DNA of 64,000 bases from NCBI RefSeq assembly GCF_030733425.1, contig NZ_JASHIZ010000001.1:1-64000 (forward strand). The letters run 5' to 3'. Made by a program: the position numbers and the translations under genes. The stretch's first letter is position 1; each line of letters opens with the position of its first letter. The notes beneath the pieces are model-generated. The model saw only the letters and a program-made list of their open reading frames with translations. It was not told where the DNA came from and did no database searches. This DNA is from Roseovarius sp. MMSF_3350 (lineage in GTDB: Bacteria > Pseudomonadota > Alphaproteobacteria > Rhodobacterales > Rhodobacteraceae). This document shows positions 43,835 to 53,542 of the stretch, one piece after another.

Positions 43835-45121
43835 ATGGACACGATCTTTGCCCTGTCGACGGCGCCCGGCAAAGCGGGCGTCGCCATCATTCGCGTTTCC
43901 GGCGCCGATGCATTTGCCGGCGTCGAAACGCTGGTGGGCAACCTTCCGTCGCCTAGGAATGCCGCGTTGCGCACGGTACGTTCGCCAAGCGGAGATGTGA
44001 TCGACACCGCGTTGATGTTGGTATTCAGCGAGGGACACAGTTTCACGGGTGAGCCGACGGTCGAACTTCAGTGCCACGGTTCGGCCGCGGTCGTTTCTTC
44101 AATTCTTGATCTACTTGGACAACTCGATGGGTTTCGTCCTGCGGAGCCTGGGGAATTTACTCGCCGGGCCCTTGAGAACGAGCGGCTGGATCTGTCCCAG
44201 GTCGAAGGACTTGCCGACCTGATCGACGCGGAAACCGAAGCACAGCGGCGCCAAGCACAGCGCGTCTTTTCCGGTGAGCTGGGAGAGCGGGCGGAACGAT
44301 GGCGCGGCAAGTTGATCCGGGCGGCCGCACTTCTTGAGGCGACGATTGATTTTGCTGATGAAGACGTTCCCGAAGATGTGACGCCGGAAGTTGCGCAGCT
44401 ATTGTCGGATGTGCGTAGTGAACTGACCGTCGAAATTGCGGGTGTTCAAACTGCAGAGCGAATCCGCCAAGGGTTTGAAGTCGCAATCATCGGGGCGCCT
44501 AACATCGGGAAGTCCACGTTGCTGAACGCCTTGGCTGGGCGTGACGCCGCGATTACGTCGGAGCTCGCGGGCACGACGCGGGACGTAATCGAGGTGCGTA
44601 TGGATTTACACGGCCTTCCCGTGACCTTGCTGGATACCGCGGGGTTGAGGGAAACCGAGGACACCGTCGAATCTATCGGCGTTGCGAGAGCTCGCGCCCG
44701 GGCTGAGGTAGCAGATCTTCGAATTTTTCTCGTGACGCCAGGGGAGCAACCTGACCTTGCGCCACAGCATGATGATTTGGTTCTTGTCGGAAAGGCCGAC
44801 CTTCATGGGCTTCCAGATAACGGCATATCCGGTGTAACTGGGCATGGCGTGGCCAAATTGGTCCAGCAGATAACGAACATCTTCTCCGACAGAACGGCAC
44901 ATGCAGGCGTTGCTACGCGCCTGCGTCACCAGCACTCTTTGGAAGCCGGGAGCATCTACCTGGACAATGCCATGGCTTTGTTGATCTGCGAAAATGGTGC
45001 ATCGGATCTTGTGGCAGAAGAGCTGCGAAGTGCTGTGCGAGCTCTTGATTCTCTGGTAGGTCGGGTAGATATCGAAAACGTTCTGGACGAGATATTCGCC
45101 AGCTTTTGCTTGGGAAAATAG
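43835..45121 (+). CDS. mnmE: tRNA modification GTPase MnmE
   Basis: This 428-residue protein begins [21 protein letters not shown] and has a G domain with [26 protein letters not shown] and DTAGLRET. It ends in FASFCLGK, the conserved C-terminal cysteine motif. With MnmG it modifies the wobble uridine of several tRNAs. The mnmG start follows four bases after its stop. Confidence 0.97.
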   Translation: MDTIFALSTAPGKAGVAIIRVSGADAFAGVETLVGNLPSPRNAALRTVRSPSGDVIDTALMLVFSEGHSFTGEPTVELQCHGSAAVVSSILDLLGQLDGFRPAEPGEFTRRALENERLDLSQVEGLADLIDAETEAQRRQAQRVFSGELGERAERWRGKLIRAAALLEATIDFADEDVPEDVTPEVAQLLSDVRSELTVEIAGVQTAERIRQGFEVAIIGAPNIGKSTLLNALAGRDAAITSELAGTTRDVIEVRMDLHGLPVTLLDTAGLRETEDTVESIGVARARARAEVADLRIFLVTPGEQPDLAPQHDDLVLVGKADLHGLPDNGISGVTGHGVAKLVQQITNIFSDRTAHAGVATRLRHQHSLEAGSIYLDNAMALLICENGASDLVAEELRSAVRALDSLVGRVDIENVLDEIFASFCLGK

Positions 45122-45125
45122 CGGA

Positions 45126-46997
45126 GTGTTTCACGTGAAACATTTTGACGTCATAGTAATAGGGGGCGGTCATGCCGGGACCGACGCAGCGCACGCCGCT
45201 GCGCGGATGGGCGCGCGGACGGCGCTTGTGACTTTAACGAGGGCGTCAATAGGAGTTATGTCCTGCAACCCTGCGATCGGTGGGCTAGGCAAAGGTCACT
45301 TGGTACGTGAGATTGACGCCCTGGATGGCGTGATGGGGCGCATTGCTGACAAAGCCGGAATTCAATTCCGTTTGCTGAATCGTCGGAAAGGTCCCGCAGT
45401 GCAAGGCCCTCGCACGCAAGCCGACAGGAAAATCTATCGCGAGGCAATGCAAGAAGAAATCGCGACGTGTCCGAACCTGACCGTTGTCGAAGGCGAGGCT
45501 GCTGACTTTGTGTTTCAGGGCGACGCCGTTGCGGGGGTCGTGTTGGCGGACGGCAGCGAGATCACGGCGCACTCCGTCGTGTTGACGACAGGGACGTTCC
45601 TGCGTGGCGTAATTCATATTGGTGATGTGTCGCGGCCTGGTGGGCGGTTGGGTGACAAGCCCTCTGTCAAGCTGGCGGAGAGAATTGATGGCTTCGGATT
45701 GCCCTTGGGCCGCCTCAAGACAGGTACCCCGCCCAGGCTGAACGGAAAGACGATCGATTGGGGTGGTTTGGATCTGCAGCCCGCCGATGATGATCCCGTG
45801 CTTTTCTCGTTCTTGTCGGAGAAACCGTTTGCACGGCAGGTCTCGTGCGGGATCACGCATACGAACGACAAGACCCACGAGATTATTCGCAAAAATCTTG
45901 AACGATCTGCCATGTATGGGGGCCATATCGATGGCGTTGGTCCACGGTACTGCCCATCGATCGAAGACAAGATCGTAAGATTTGCTGAAAAAAGCTCTCA
46001 TCAGATCTTTCTGGAACCGGAAAGCCTATCGGATGATGTCATCTATCCCAACGGAATTTCGACTTCTTTGCCCGAGGATATACAACGCGACTACGTGCAT
46101 TCCATCAAGGGGCTGGAGCGGGCGGAGATTCTTCAACCCGGTTACGCGATAGAATATGACTATGTCGACCCCCGTGCGCTCGACATGACGCTCGCCGTTC
46201 GCACCGTCCCCGGTTTGTATCTTGCCGGCCAGATCAACGGCACGACGGGGTACGAGGAGGCGGCCGCACAAGGTGTGGTTGCCGGTCTGAACGCCGCGCT
46301 CGCTGCGTTCGAGCGCGAACCGATCATCTTCAGCCGCTCGGAAAGCTACATTGGCGTTATGATTGACGACCTGACGACGCGAGGTGTGACGGAGCCTTAC
46401 AGGATGTTCACGTCTCGGGCCGAGTTCAGGCTGTCTCTGCGAGCGGACAACGCGGATCAACGACTTACGCCTATTGGAATGAGCTTGGGGTGTGTAAAGG
46501 AAGGCCGGAAGGTTGCGTTTAGTGACAAGCTCGAAAGGTTGGAGGCCGGAAAAGCGCGTGTGATTGCGACGAGCTACAGTCCGAAGCAGCTTAATGAGGC
46601 GGGCATCAAGGTAAACGAGGACGGGACGAAGCGCGATGGCTTCGACTTGCTGTCGTTTCCCGATGTCAAGTTCGAGCATCTCCTCGCTTTGGACCCAACA
46701 CTCGCGGACATTGATGTGGAGATCCGTCGCCAACTCGAGCGTAATGCGCTTTACGCCAATTATATCGCGCGGCAAAAGCGCGATGTCGAGTTGATGAAAA
46801 AAGACGAAAAGCACACCATCCCGGCGGACTTTGAATTTGAAGGCATTAACGGCCTGTCAAACGAATTGAAAAGCAAGCTGGATGCTGCGCGTCCGACGAA
46901 CCTTTCGCAGGCCAGTCGGATCGATGGGATGACCCCGGCGGCACTAACGACCATTCTGGCAAAGCTGAGGCAGCAGAAACGGTCCAGATCAGCATGA
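45126..46997 (+). CDS. mnmG: tRNA uridine 5-carboxymethylaminomethyl enzyme MnmG (GidA)
   Basis: This is a 623-residue FAD enzyme. GTG is the first codon and the N-terminus is [20 protein letters not shown], where GGGHAG binds [27 protein letters not shown] and the C-terminal region are typical. The partner MnmE is just upstream. The first six codons coincide with a perfect parS palindrome, so both protein sequence and parS constrain these bases. Its stop overlaps the rsmG start by four bases. Confidence 0.97.
   Translation: MFHVKHFDVIVIGGGHAGTDAAHAAARMGARTALVTLTRASIGVMSCNPAIGGLGKGHLVREIDALDGVMGRIADKAGIQFRLLNRRKGPAVQGPRTQADRKIYREAMQEEIATCPNLTVVEGEAADFVFQGDAVAGVVLADGSEITAHSVVLTTGTFLRGVIHIGDVSRPGGRLGDKPSVKLAERIDGFGLPLGRLKTGTPPRLNGKTIDWGGLDLQPADDDPVLFSFLSEKPFARQVSCGITHTNDKTHEIIRKNLERSAMYGGHIDGVGPRYCPSIEDKIVRFAEKSSHQIFLEPESLSDDVIYPNGISTSLPEDIQRDYVHSIKGLERAEILQPGYAIEYDYVDPRALDMTLAVRTVPGLYLAGQINGTTGYEEAAAQGVVAGLNAALAAFEREPIIFSRSESYIGVMIDDLTTRGVTEPYRMFTSRAEFRLSLRADNADQRLTPIGMSLGCVKEGRKVAFSDKLERLEAGKARVIATSYSPKQLNEAGIKVNEDGTKRDGFDLLSFPDVKFEHLLALDPTLADIDVEIRRQLERNALYANYIARQKRDVELMKKDEKHTIPADFEFEGINGLSNELKSKLDAARPTNLSQASRIDGMTPAALTTILAKLRQQKRSRSA
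45127..45142. promoter_or_regulatory. Perfect parS site, inside the mnmG start
   Basis: TGTTTCACGTGAAACA is a perfect 16-bp palindrome identical to the ParB-binding consensus. It lies 3.3 kb right of the putative oriC and 2.5 kb before parA. Confidence 0.95.
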
Positions 46998-47605
46998 GCA
47001 AGCTCGGCGACCTAAATGTTTCACGTGAAACAATGGAAAAGCTGGAGCACTATGCCAACGCGCTTAAAAAATGGAATCCAAAGATCAATTTGGTCTCAAA
47101 ATCAACGATCGAGGATTTATGGACGCGGCATTTCGTCGATTCTGCCCAGATTATGGAATTCGCACCGGCGTCGGCCAAGACTTGGGCAGATTTCGGCTCA
47201 GGGGGAGGTTTTCCAGGTCTTGTCGTAGCGATTCTGGCGAGTGAATTGCGGGAAGGGCTTTCTGTCACCCTCGTTGAATCCGATCATCGCAAATCAACTT
47301 TCCTTCGCGCCGTAGTGAGAGAGACATCAACCAACGCGACAGTTATTTCTCAACGAATCGAGGATTTGCCGCCTTTGGGCGCAAGCATCATTTCCGCCCG
47401 CGCACTGGCGGATTTGAATAAACTTTTCTCCTTGTCGCACAGGCATTTGGAACCGCAGGGCGTCATGCTCTTTCCGAAGGGGAAAAACTGGCAGGAGGAG
47501 CTGTCCGAGGCGCAATCGAAGTGGTGTTTTGATCATGAGGTTGCTAAAAGCAAAACGAACGCACAATCCGTCATTTTACGCATTTCAGGAGTAAGCCGTG
47601 CTTGA
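46994..47605 (+). CDS. rsmG: 16S rRNA (guanine-527 N7) methyltransferase RsmG (GidB)
   Basis: This 203-residue methyltransferase has [25 protein letters not shown], then the SAM loop [17 protein letters not shown], and [13 protein letters not shown]. It methylates G527 of 16S rRNA. Codons 8-13 (NVSRET) are encoded by a second perfect parS site. The ATG overlaps the mnmG stop by four bases, and its end overlaps parA by eight. Confidence 0.95.
   Translation: MSKLGDLNVSRETMEKLEHYANALKKWNPKINLVSKSTIEDLWTRHFVDSAQIMEFAPASAKTWADFGSGGGFPGLVVAILASELREGLSVTLVESDHRKSTFLRAVVRETSTNATVISQRIEDLPPLGASIISARALADLNKLFSLSHRHLEPQGVMLFPKGKNWQEELSEAQSKWCFDHEVAKSKTNAQSVILRISGVSRA
47017..47032. promoter_or_regulatory. 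Perfect parS site inside rsmG
   Basis: This is a second exact TGTTTCACGTGAAACA palindrome, 1.89 kb from the first and 0.57 kb before parA. It is read through in the rsmG frame as part of NVSRET. Confidence 0.95.
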
Positions 47606-48407
47606 TCTCACGCGCTCTGCCAAAACAAAAATCATCGCTATAGCGAACCAGAAGGGCGGTGTGGGAAAAACGACCACGACAATTAACTTGGCGGCGGCGC
47701 TTGCAGAGGAAGCGTTTAAAGTCCTTATCGTCGACCTGGATCCGCAAGGAAACGCTTCGACGGGCCTGGGAATCGAGGCAAACGAGCGCGAATTCACCAC
47801 CTACGAGCTATTGCTCGAAGAAATTGAGTTGGACCAGGTGATACAAGAGACGGCCCAGGCCAACCTGAGCATCGTGCCAGCCACGGTTGACCTTAGTTCG
47901 GCAGATATGGAACTGATCTCGAACGAAAAGCGCAGCTTTCTTCTGCACGACGCCTTACGCCAGCCCGCGATGGACAATTTCGGGTTTGACTATATCCTTA
48001 TCGACTGCCCGCCATCGCTCAACCTGCTGACCGTGAACGCAATGGTTGCCGCACATTCGGTTCTGGTCCCACTGCAATCGGAATTTTTCGCGCTTGAAGG
48101 TCTGTCGCAGCTCATGCTCACGGTTCGAGAGGTGCGCCAATCCGCGAATAAGGATTTGCGCATCGAGGGCGTGGTCCTGACGATGTACGATGGCAGGAAT
48201 AACCTGTCGTCCCAAGTGGAACAGGATGCGCGCGACAATCTTGGGCCGCTGGTGTTTCAGACGAAGATACCGAGAAATGTCAGGGTCAGCGAAGCGCCGT
48301 CTTATGCCGTGCCGGTTCTTTCGTATGACCCGGGCTCAAAAGGGGCAGAGGCATATCGTGCCTTGGCACGGGAGCTGGTGACCAATAACAAGAGGCAGGC
48401 AGCGTAG
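47598..48407 (+). CDS. parA: Chromosome partitioning ATPase ParA
   Basis: This 269-residue protein has the deviant Walker A NQKGGVGKTTTTINLAAAL (about 18-36), VDLDPQGNASTGLG and LIDCPPSLNLLT. ParA drives origin segregation through ATP-dependent DNA binding and ParB-stimulated release. The start is GTG at 47598 with AGGAG upstream, overlapping rsmG by eight bases. parB follows after ten bases. Confidence 0.97.
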   Translation: MLDLTRSAKTKIIAIANQKGGVGKTTTTINLAAALAEEAFKVLIVDLDPQGNASTGLGIEANEREFTTYELLLEEIELDQVIQETAQANLSIVPATVDLSSADMELISNEKRSFLLHDALRQPAMDNFGFDYILIDCPPSLNLLTVNAMVAAHSVLVPLQSEFFALEGLSQLMLTVREVRQSANKDLRIEGVVLTMYDGRNNLSSQVEQDARDNLGPLVFQTKIPRNVRVSEAPSYAVPVLSYDPGSKGAEAYRALARELVTNNKRQAA

Positions 48408-48417
48408 GGAGAGCGAA

Positions 48418-49317
48418 ATGTCGGACAAGAAATCGAAGCGGGGCCTGGGGCGCGGATTGTCGGCATTAATGTCGGACGTTGCAGACGCACAGGAGGCTCC
48501 CGCGGATACCACCAAGGCAGCCGACAAAACGGTTCCGATCGAGAAGATCGAGCCCAACCCGGAACAGCCTCGGCGAGACTTCGATGATTCGGCATTGCAG
48601 GATCTGGCGTCGTCGATTTCAGCCAAAGGCATCATTCAGCCTCTGATTGTCCGGCCCAGCCCACGAACAAGCGGCGCATATGAAATCGTTGCAGGTGAGC
48701 GGCGCTGGCGGGCGGCACAGTTGGCCAAGGTGCATCAGATTCCGGTCATTGTCCGAGAGTTCGACGACACCGAAGTCTTGGAAGTCGCCATTATCGAGAA
48801 TATCCAGCGGGCCGATCTGAACCCGGTGGAAGAGGCGGCCGGGTACAGCCAGTTGATGGAACGGTTCGGTCATACGCAGGAGAAGCTGGCACAAGCGTTG
48901 GGCAAAAGCCGGAGTTACATTGCTAACCTTGTTCGTCTGCTCGGGCTGCCCGACGACGTTCTGACCTATCTTCGTGACGGAAGATTAAGCGCGGGCCATG
49001 CTCGGGCGTTGATCACCGCGGAGGACCCATCGGGGCTTGCTGCCCAGATCGTCAAGAAGGGTCTGTCGGTCCGCGAGACCGAGAAACTTGCGAAGAAGAG
49101 CGGTGGCAACATCTTTTCGGATGAGAGTGCGCCAAAGAAGAAATCACCCGCGCAAAAGGATGCTGATACCAAGGCCTTGGAGGGCGACCTGGCGGCAAAC
49201 CTCGGGATGAAAGTTGCCTTGAATCACAAGCCGGGTCAGGAAAATGGAAGCATGACCATATCCTATGAAAGCCTTGACCAGTTGGATGATCTTTGCAGGC
49301 GGCTGTCCGGAAACTAA
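48418..49317 (+). CDS. parB: Chromosome partitioning CTPase/DNA-binding protein ParB
   Basis: This is a 299-residue protein. A basic N-terminus (KSKRGLGRGLSALM) contacts ParA. The CTPase/ParB box includes ANPEQPRR-like NPEQPRRDF and GERRWRAAQLA, then ENIQRADLNPVEEAAGY and a helix-turn-helix (TQEKLAQALGKSRSYIANLVRLLGL) for parS. A C-terminal dimer domain closes the protein. Its targets, two perfect parS sites, lie 1.4 and 3.3 kb upstream. The stop overlaps the end of the convergent hemW by four bases. Confidence 0.97.
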   Translation: MSDKKSKRGLGRGLSALMSDVADAQEAPADTTKAADKTVPIEKIEPNPEQPRRDFDDSALQDLASSISAKGIIQPLIVRPSPRTSGAYEIVAGERRWRAAQLAKVHQIPVIVREFDDTEVLEVAIIENIQRADLNPVEEAAGYSQLMERFGHTQEKLAQALGKSRSYIANLVRLLGLPDDVLTYLRDGRLSAGHARALITAEDPSGLAAQIVKKGLSVRETEKLAKKSGGNIFSDESAPKKKSPAQKDADTKALEGDLAANLGMKVALNHKPGQENGSMTISYESLDQLDDLCRRLSGN

Positions 49318-50471
49318 TCTTCCAGCAATTCCGCGATCACTTGATTCAGCAGGAGCCGACCGCCAGGAGTGGCTGATATCCACCCGTCTCGGACGTTCAG
49401 CAAGCCGAGCTCGGTCAAATGGTCTATCTTTATTTGTGGGATCGGTTTGCCGCACAGGGCCGCGTGCCTATCCAAATCAACGCCTTCGCTGATCCGCAAA
49501 CCCATCAGAAGATGTTCGGCCCCTTGCTCTCCAGAACTTACTTCGTTTAATATTTTCAATGGTTTATCAGATTCTGACCGCGATAGCCATAGTTCCGGAT
49601 TGAACCAGGCTTCGGTTTCATGCCGTGTGCCATTCAAAGTGATGCGACCATGAGCCCCGGGACCGATCCCGACGTAATCCCCATATCGCCAGTAAACGAG
49701 ATTATGGCGCGACTCGGCCCCGGACCGCGCATGGTTTGACACCTCGTATGACTTGAAACCCGCCGCTTCGCACAGTTCCTGGGTCAACTCGTACATGTCT
49801 GCGGCAAGATCGTCGGACGGCAGGCCACGCAATCCGCCCCTGGCGCGCCTTTGCGAAAAAACGGTGCCGGGCTCGATCGTGAGTTGATAAAGCGAGAGGT
49901 GGTCGACCGCGAGTGCAAGCGCTTCGGACAGTTCCTGGTGCCAATCCGTCAGGGTCTGATCCTGCCGCGCATAGATCAGATCGAAACTGACTCGCGCGAA
50001 ATGCGCCCGCGCGGTCTCATATGCCTTGATCGCCTCCGCGACGGTGTGGATTCGACCAAGACGGCGCAGGTCGCCGTCCCGCAGGGATTGCACCCCGAGA
50101 GAGACCCGGTTCACTCCCGCCTCCGCAAAACGCGAAAAGCGGTCTGCCTCGACCGAGCCGGGATTGGCCTCGAGCGTGATTTCGATATCGTTGGCGGGCG
50201 TCCAGATCCGGCAGGCACGTTCGATGATCGCGCCTACCACTTTGGGTTGCATCAGGCTGGGCGTGCCACCGCCAAAGAAGATAGAGTTCAGAACACGCCC
50301 CGGACAACGGTCGGCATACCGGTCCAGTTCCTGCAGGTAGGCTCTCAGCCAGCGCGATTGGTCAATCTCTGCTCGCACGTGGCTGTTGAAGTCGCAGTAT
50401 GGGCATTTCGCCTCGCAAAACGGCCAGTGGACATAAAGGCCGAAACCGCCTGCCTGCCAGTCCTCAGTCAA
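49314..50471 (-). CDS. hemW: Radical SAM heme chaperone HemW
   Basis: This 385-residue protein has the radical SAM cluster Cys19, Cys23 and Cys26 (CEAKCPYC), then FFGGGTPSLM, ITLEANPGSVE and GVQSLRDGDLRRLGR. It resembles HemN but lacks the N-terminal extension typical of coproporphyrinogen dehydrogenases, so HemW is the better name. It is the last gene of rph-rdgB-hemW and overlaps rdgB by eight bases. Confidence 0.92.
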   Translation of the reverse strand: MTEDWQAGGFGLYVHWPFCEAKCPYCDFNSHVRAEIDQSRWLRAYLQELDRYADRCPGRVLNSIFFGGGTPSLMQPKVVGAIIERACRIWTPANDIEITLEANPGSVEADRFSRFAEAGVNRVSLGVQSLRDGDLRRLGRIHTVAEAIKAYETARAHFARVSFDLIYARQDQTLTDWHQELSEALALAVDHLSLYQLTIEPGTVFSQRRARGGLRGLPSDDLAADMYELTQELCEAAGFKSYEVSNHARSGAESRHNLVYWRYGDYVGIGPGAHGRITLNGTRHETEAWFNPELWLSRSESDKPLKILNEVSSGEQGAEHLLMGLRISEGVDLDRHAALCGKPIPQIKIDHLTELGLLNVRDGWISATPGGRLLLNQVIAELLED

Positions 50472-51072
50472 AGCAGCCCTTCACGAGTTTGGCGAACGCA
50501 TCCGCGCGGTGGCTTATTCGGTTCTTATCCGTGCCATCCATTTCACCGAAAGTGACGTCATGGCCGTTCGGCTGAAAGATCGGATCGTAGCCATGGCCCT
50601 GTGCACCCCGCATGGGCCAGACGATCCGGCCCTCGACCGTCCCTGGAAAAACCTCGTCGTGCCCGTCGGGCCAAGCCAAAACAAGGGTGCAGCAAAAGCG
50701 TGCGGTCCATGGTTGTTCTATACCGGTCTTCAAGAGACGATCATAAGTCTTGTTCATGGCCATCACAAAGTCGCGGCCAGTCTCTGTTTCGGACCAATCA
50801 GCGGTATATACGCCCGGAGCGCCACCCAGCGCATCGATCTCAATACCACTATCGTCGGACAGCGCGGGAAGGCCGGTTGCCCGGGCTGCGGCGTGGGCCT
50901 TGATCCGTGCATTGCCAATGAACGACGTCTCGGTTTCCTCGGGCTCGTCCAGCTTCATCTCTGCCGCACCCACGACCTTAACGTTATACGGCTGAAGCAA
51001 CGTGGCGATCTCCTGCAGTTTGCCCCCGTTATGGGTGGCCACCAGAAGCGTATCGCCGGTGAATTTACGCAT
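50464..51072 (-). CDS. rdgB: XTP/dITP diphosphatase (RdgB/HAM1)
   Basis: This 202-residue protein has [18 protein letters not shown] at the N-terminus, [20 protein letters not shown] and the C-terminal [11 protein letters not shown], all family signatures. It removes deaminated purine nucleotides such as dITP and XTP. The start at 51072 overlaps the rph stop by eight bases; an upstream in-frame ATG would lie inside rph. Confidence 0.95.
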   Translation of the reverse strand: MRKFTGDTLLVATHNGGKLQEIATLLQPYNVKVVGAAEMKLDEPEETETSFIGNARIKAHAAARATGLPALSDDSGIEIDALGGAPGVYTADWSETETGRDFVMAMNKTYDRLLKTGIEQPWTARFCCTLVLAWPDGHDEVFPGTVEGRIVWPMRGAQGHGYDPIFQPNGHDVTFGEMDGTDKNRISHRADAFAKLVKGCFD

Positions 51073-51781
51073 CCGCAGCCGCCTTTTGCAGTGCAACGAG
51101 TTCGCCGACGCCTTTTTCGGCCAGATCCATCAGGTTTTCCATCTGGGAGCGGCTGAAGGTGGCGCCTTCTGCGCTCATCTGGACTTCGATCAGACGACCG
51201 GTCCCGGTCATGATGAAATTGCCGTCAACGCCGGCGTCACTATCTTCGGGGTAGTCGAGGTCCAGCACCGGCTGGCCAGCGTAGATACCACAGCTGACAG
51301 CGGCAACCGGATCGGCGAGAGGGTCACTGACCACATCGCCGGTCTTCATCAGCTTGTTGACCGCCAGGCGCAGTGCGACCCATCCACCGGTGATAGAGGC
51401 GCAGCGCGTGCCGCCGTCGGCTTGGATGACATCGCAATCGACGGTGATCTGGCGTTCACCCAAGGCGACACGGTCCACTCCGGCACGCAGGCTGCGGCCG
51501 ATGAGGCGCTGTATTTCGACAGTCCGACCGCCTTGCTTGCCGGCAGAGGCCTCACGTCGCATTCGCGACGTTGTGGAACGTGGAAGCATACCGTATTCCG
51601 CCGTAACCCAGCCGAGGCCGGACCCCTTGATAAAAGGCGGCACCCGATCTTCGATCGTCGCGGTACACAGAACATGGGTGTCGCCGATGCGGATCATGCA
51701 GGATCCTTCGGCATGTTTCGTTACGCCCGTCTCGATTGAAACCGCGCGCATTTCACTTAAGTCTCTTCCCGAAGGACGCAT
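51065..51781 (-). CDS. rph: Ribonuclease PH
   Basis: This 238-residue protein begins [19 protein letters not shown] and contains [50 protein letters not shown] and [22 protein letters not shown]. It is a phosphate-dependent 3' exonuclease that trims tRNA ends. It is divergent from hrcA, 111 bases apart, a common arrangement in alphaproteobacteria. Confidence 0.97.
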   Translation of the reverse strand: MRPSGRDLSEMRAVSIETGVTKHAEGSCMIRIGDTHVLCTATIEDRVPPFIKGSGLGWVTAEYGMLPRSTTSRMRREASAGKQGGRTVEIQRLIGRSLRAGVDRVALGERQITVDCDVIQADGGTRCASITGGWVALRLAVNKLMKTGDVVSDPLADPVAAVSCGIYAGQPVLDLDYPEDSDAGVDGNFIMTGTGRLIEVQMSAEGATFSRSQMENLMDLAEKGVGELVALQKAAADA

Positions 51782-51892
51782 GCCTTATCTCCCTTATTGC
51801 CCGATGGAGATACAGGCGACCGAAACCCGATAGCAACCCCGATTGACCTTTTCAGCGGGCCGTTTTTAATGGCACTCCACGGGGCGACAGAA

Positions 51893-52963
51893 ATGCAGAT
51901 GGAAAACGCGCGACAGATCCTCGAAGAGATGAACGACCGCTCGCGGGAAGTGTTTCGCCGGGTTGTGGAAGGATATCTCGCGACGGGTGATCCGGTGGGC
52001 TCGCGCACCCTGACACGCGACATGAGCGAGAAGGTTTCTGCCGCCACGATCCGGAACGTGATGCAGGATCTGGAGTATCTCGGTCTGCTGGACAGTCCGC
52101 ATGTCTCCGCGGGACGGGTGCCGACACAGCAAGGGCTGAGGATGTTCGTCGACGGCCTGCTGGAGGTCAGCGACCTCGAGTTGAACGACCGGGAAAAGAT
52201 CGACGCGACGCTGGGATCCAATTCCGATGATGTCAGCCTTGCGCTCGACCGAATCGGCTCTGCGCTGTCCGGAGTGACGCAAGGCGCTTCGCTGGTGCTG
52301 GCCCCGAAACACGAAGCGCCGATCAAGCATATCGAATTCGTTGCGCTGGGCCACGATAGGGCATTGGTGGTGCTGGTCTTCGGAGATGGGCATGTCGAAA
52401 ACCGTATCTTCCATCCGCCTCCGGGCCAGACGCCAAGCTCGATGCGCGAGGCGGCGAATTTTCTGAATGCGCTGATCGAGGGCAAGACCCTGTCCGATGT
52501 GCAGACCGTGATTGCCAGGGAAATCGACAAACGCCGCCAGGAGATTGACGGGCTTGCGCATCAATTGGTCGAAAGTGGGCTGGCCGTATGGGAAGGCGAG
52601 GCCGACAGCTACGAACGGCTGATCGTTCGGGGCCGTTCGAATCTGATCAACTCGGAGGTAGAGCAGGAGGACCTTGACCGGATAAAGACGCTGTTCGATG
52701 ACCTTGAGCGTAAGCGGGACATCGCGGAATTCCTGGAATTGACCGATCAGGGAGAAGGTGTGCGCATTTTTATCGGGTCAGAGAACAAACTTTTCTCACT
52801 TTCGGGTTCCTCTTTGGTGGTCTCTCCATATATGAACGCTGATCGTAAGATCGTGGGCGCGGTCGGTGTGATTGGCCCCACCCGCCTGAACTATGGACGC
52901 ATTGTTCCAATCGTGGATTACACCGCGCAGCTTGTCGGAAAGCTGATCGCGGACCGAAAGTAA
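51893..52963 (+). CDS. hrcA: Heat-inducible transcription repressor HrcA
   Basis: This 356-residue protein has MNDRSREVFRRVVEGYLATGDPVGSRTLT and a winged helix (SAATIRNVMQDLEYLGLLDSPHVSAGRVPT) as its DNA-binding part, then a GAF-like domain. HrcA represses heat-shock operons at CIRCE sites. Start candidates are ATG 51869, 51893 and 51899; I use 51893 because GGGGCGA lies 7 bases upstream. I see no CIRCE repeat ahead of it. grpE follows directly. Confidence 0.92.
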   Translation: MQMENARQILEEMNDRSREVFRRVVEGYLATGDPVGSRTLTRDMSEKVSAATIRNVMQDLEYLGLLDSPHVSAGRVPTQQGLRMFVDGLLEVSDLELNDREKIDATLGSNSDDVSLALDRIGSALSGVTQGASLVLAPKHEAPIKHIEFVALGHDRALVVLVFGDGHVENRIFHPPPGQTPSSMREAANFLNALIEGKTLSDVQTVIAREIDKRRQEIDGLAHQLVESGLAVWEGEADSYERLIVRGRSNLINSEVEQEDLDRIKTLFDDLERKRDIAEFLELTDQGEGVRIFIGSENKLFSLSGSSLVVSPYMNADRKIVGAVGVIGPTRLNYGRIVPIVDYTAQLVGKLIADRK

Positions 52964-52972
52964 AGGATGAGC

Positions 52973-53539
52973 ATGGCACAGTCGAAGGAAGAGCCGTTTC
53001 TGGACGACGTCGAGCAGGCTGAAGAAGAAGAGCAGGCGGCGTTGACGGAAGAAGACGCTCCGGAAAGCCTGGAGGACGAGGTCGAATCCTTGCGGGCAGA
53101 GCGGGATGCGTTCCAGGACAAGTTCATGCGCGCCCTCGCCGACGCCGAGAACGCGCGCAAGCGTGCCCAGAGAGAGCGTACCGAGGCCGAGAATTATGGC
53201 GGGTCCAAGCTTGCCCGGGATATCCTGCCGGTGTTCGACAACCTCAAACGCGCGGTCGAGACCGTGACCGAGGAGCAACGAAAGGAAGCTGCGGCCCTGA
53301 TCGAGGGTATCGAGCTGACCATGCGAGAGCTGGTCAACGTTTTCTCCAAGCACGGCATCCACGTGATCGATCCGCAGGTCGGCGACAAGTTCGATCCCAA
53401 GCAGCATGAAGCGATGTTCGAAGCGCCTGTGCCCGGCACCAAGGCGGGGGAGATCATTCAGGTTTCAGCTCAGGGTTTCATGCTCTACGACCGCATCCTG
53501 CGTCCGGCGCAAGTGGGTGTATCCTCCTTCACTGGCTGA
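52973..53539 (+). CDS. grpE: Nucleotide exchange factor GrpE
   Basis: This 188-residue protein has an acidic N-terminus rich in Glu, a long coiled coil (about 40-90, DKFMRALADAENARKRAQRE) and a C-terminal beta domain (PVPGTKAGEIIQVSAQGFMLYDRILRPAQVGV). It releases ADP from DnaK. AAAGG is 7 bases before the ATG at 52973; an ATG at 52967 is too close to it. It probably shares a transcript with hrcA. It is convergent with mutS, three bases apart. Confidence 0.95.
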   Translation: MAQSKEEPFLDDVEQAEEEEQAALTEEDAPESLEDEVESLRAERDAFQDKFMRALADAENARKRAQRERTEAENYGGSKLARDILPVFDNLKRAVETVTEEQRKEAAALIEGIELTMRELVNVFSKHGIHVIDPQVGDKFDPKQHEAMFEAPVPGTKAGEIIQVSAQGFMLYDRILRPAQVGVSSFTG

Positions 53540-53542
53540 GCT

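Noticed and set aside
51782-51892. CIRCE repeat upstream of hrcA
   Set aside because: Only a single GGCACTCC-like half is present; there is no matching GAGTGC half at 9-base spacing.
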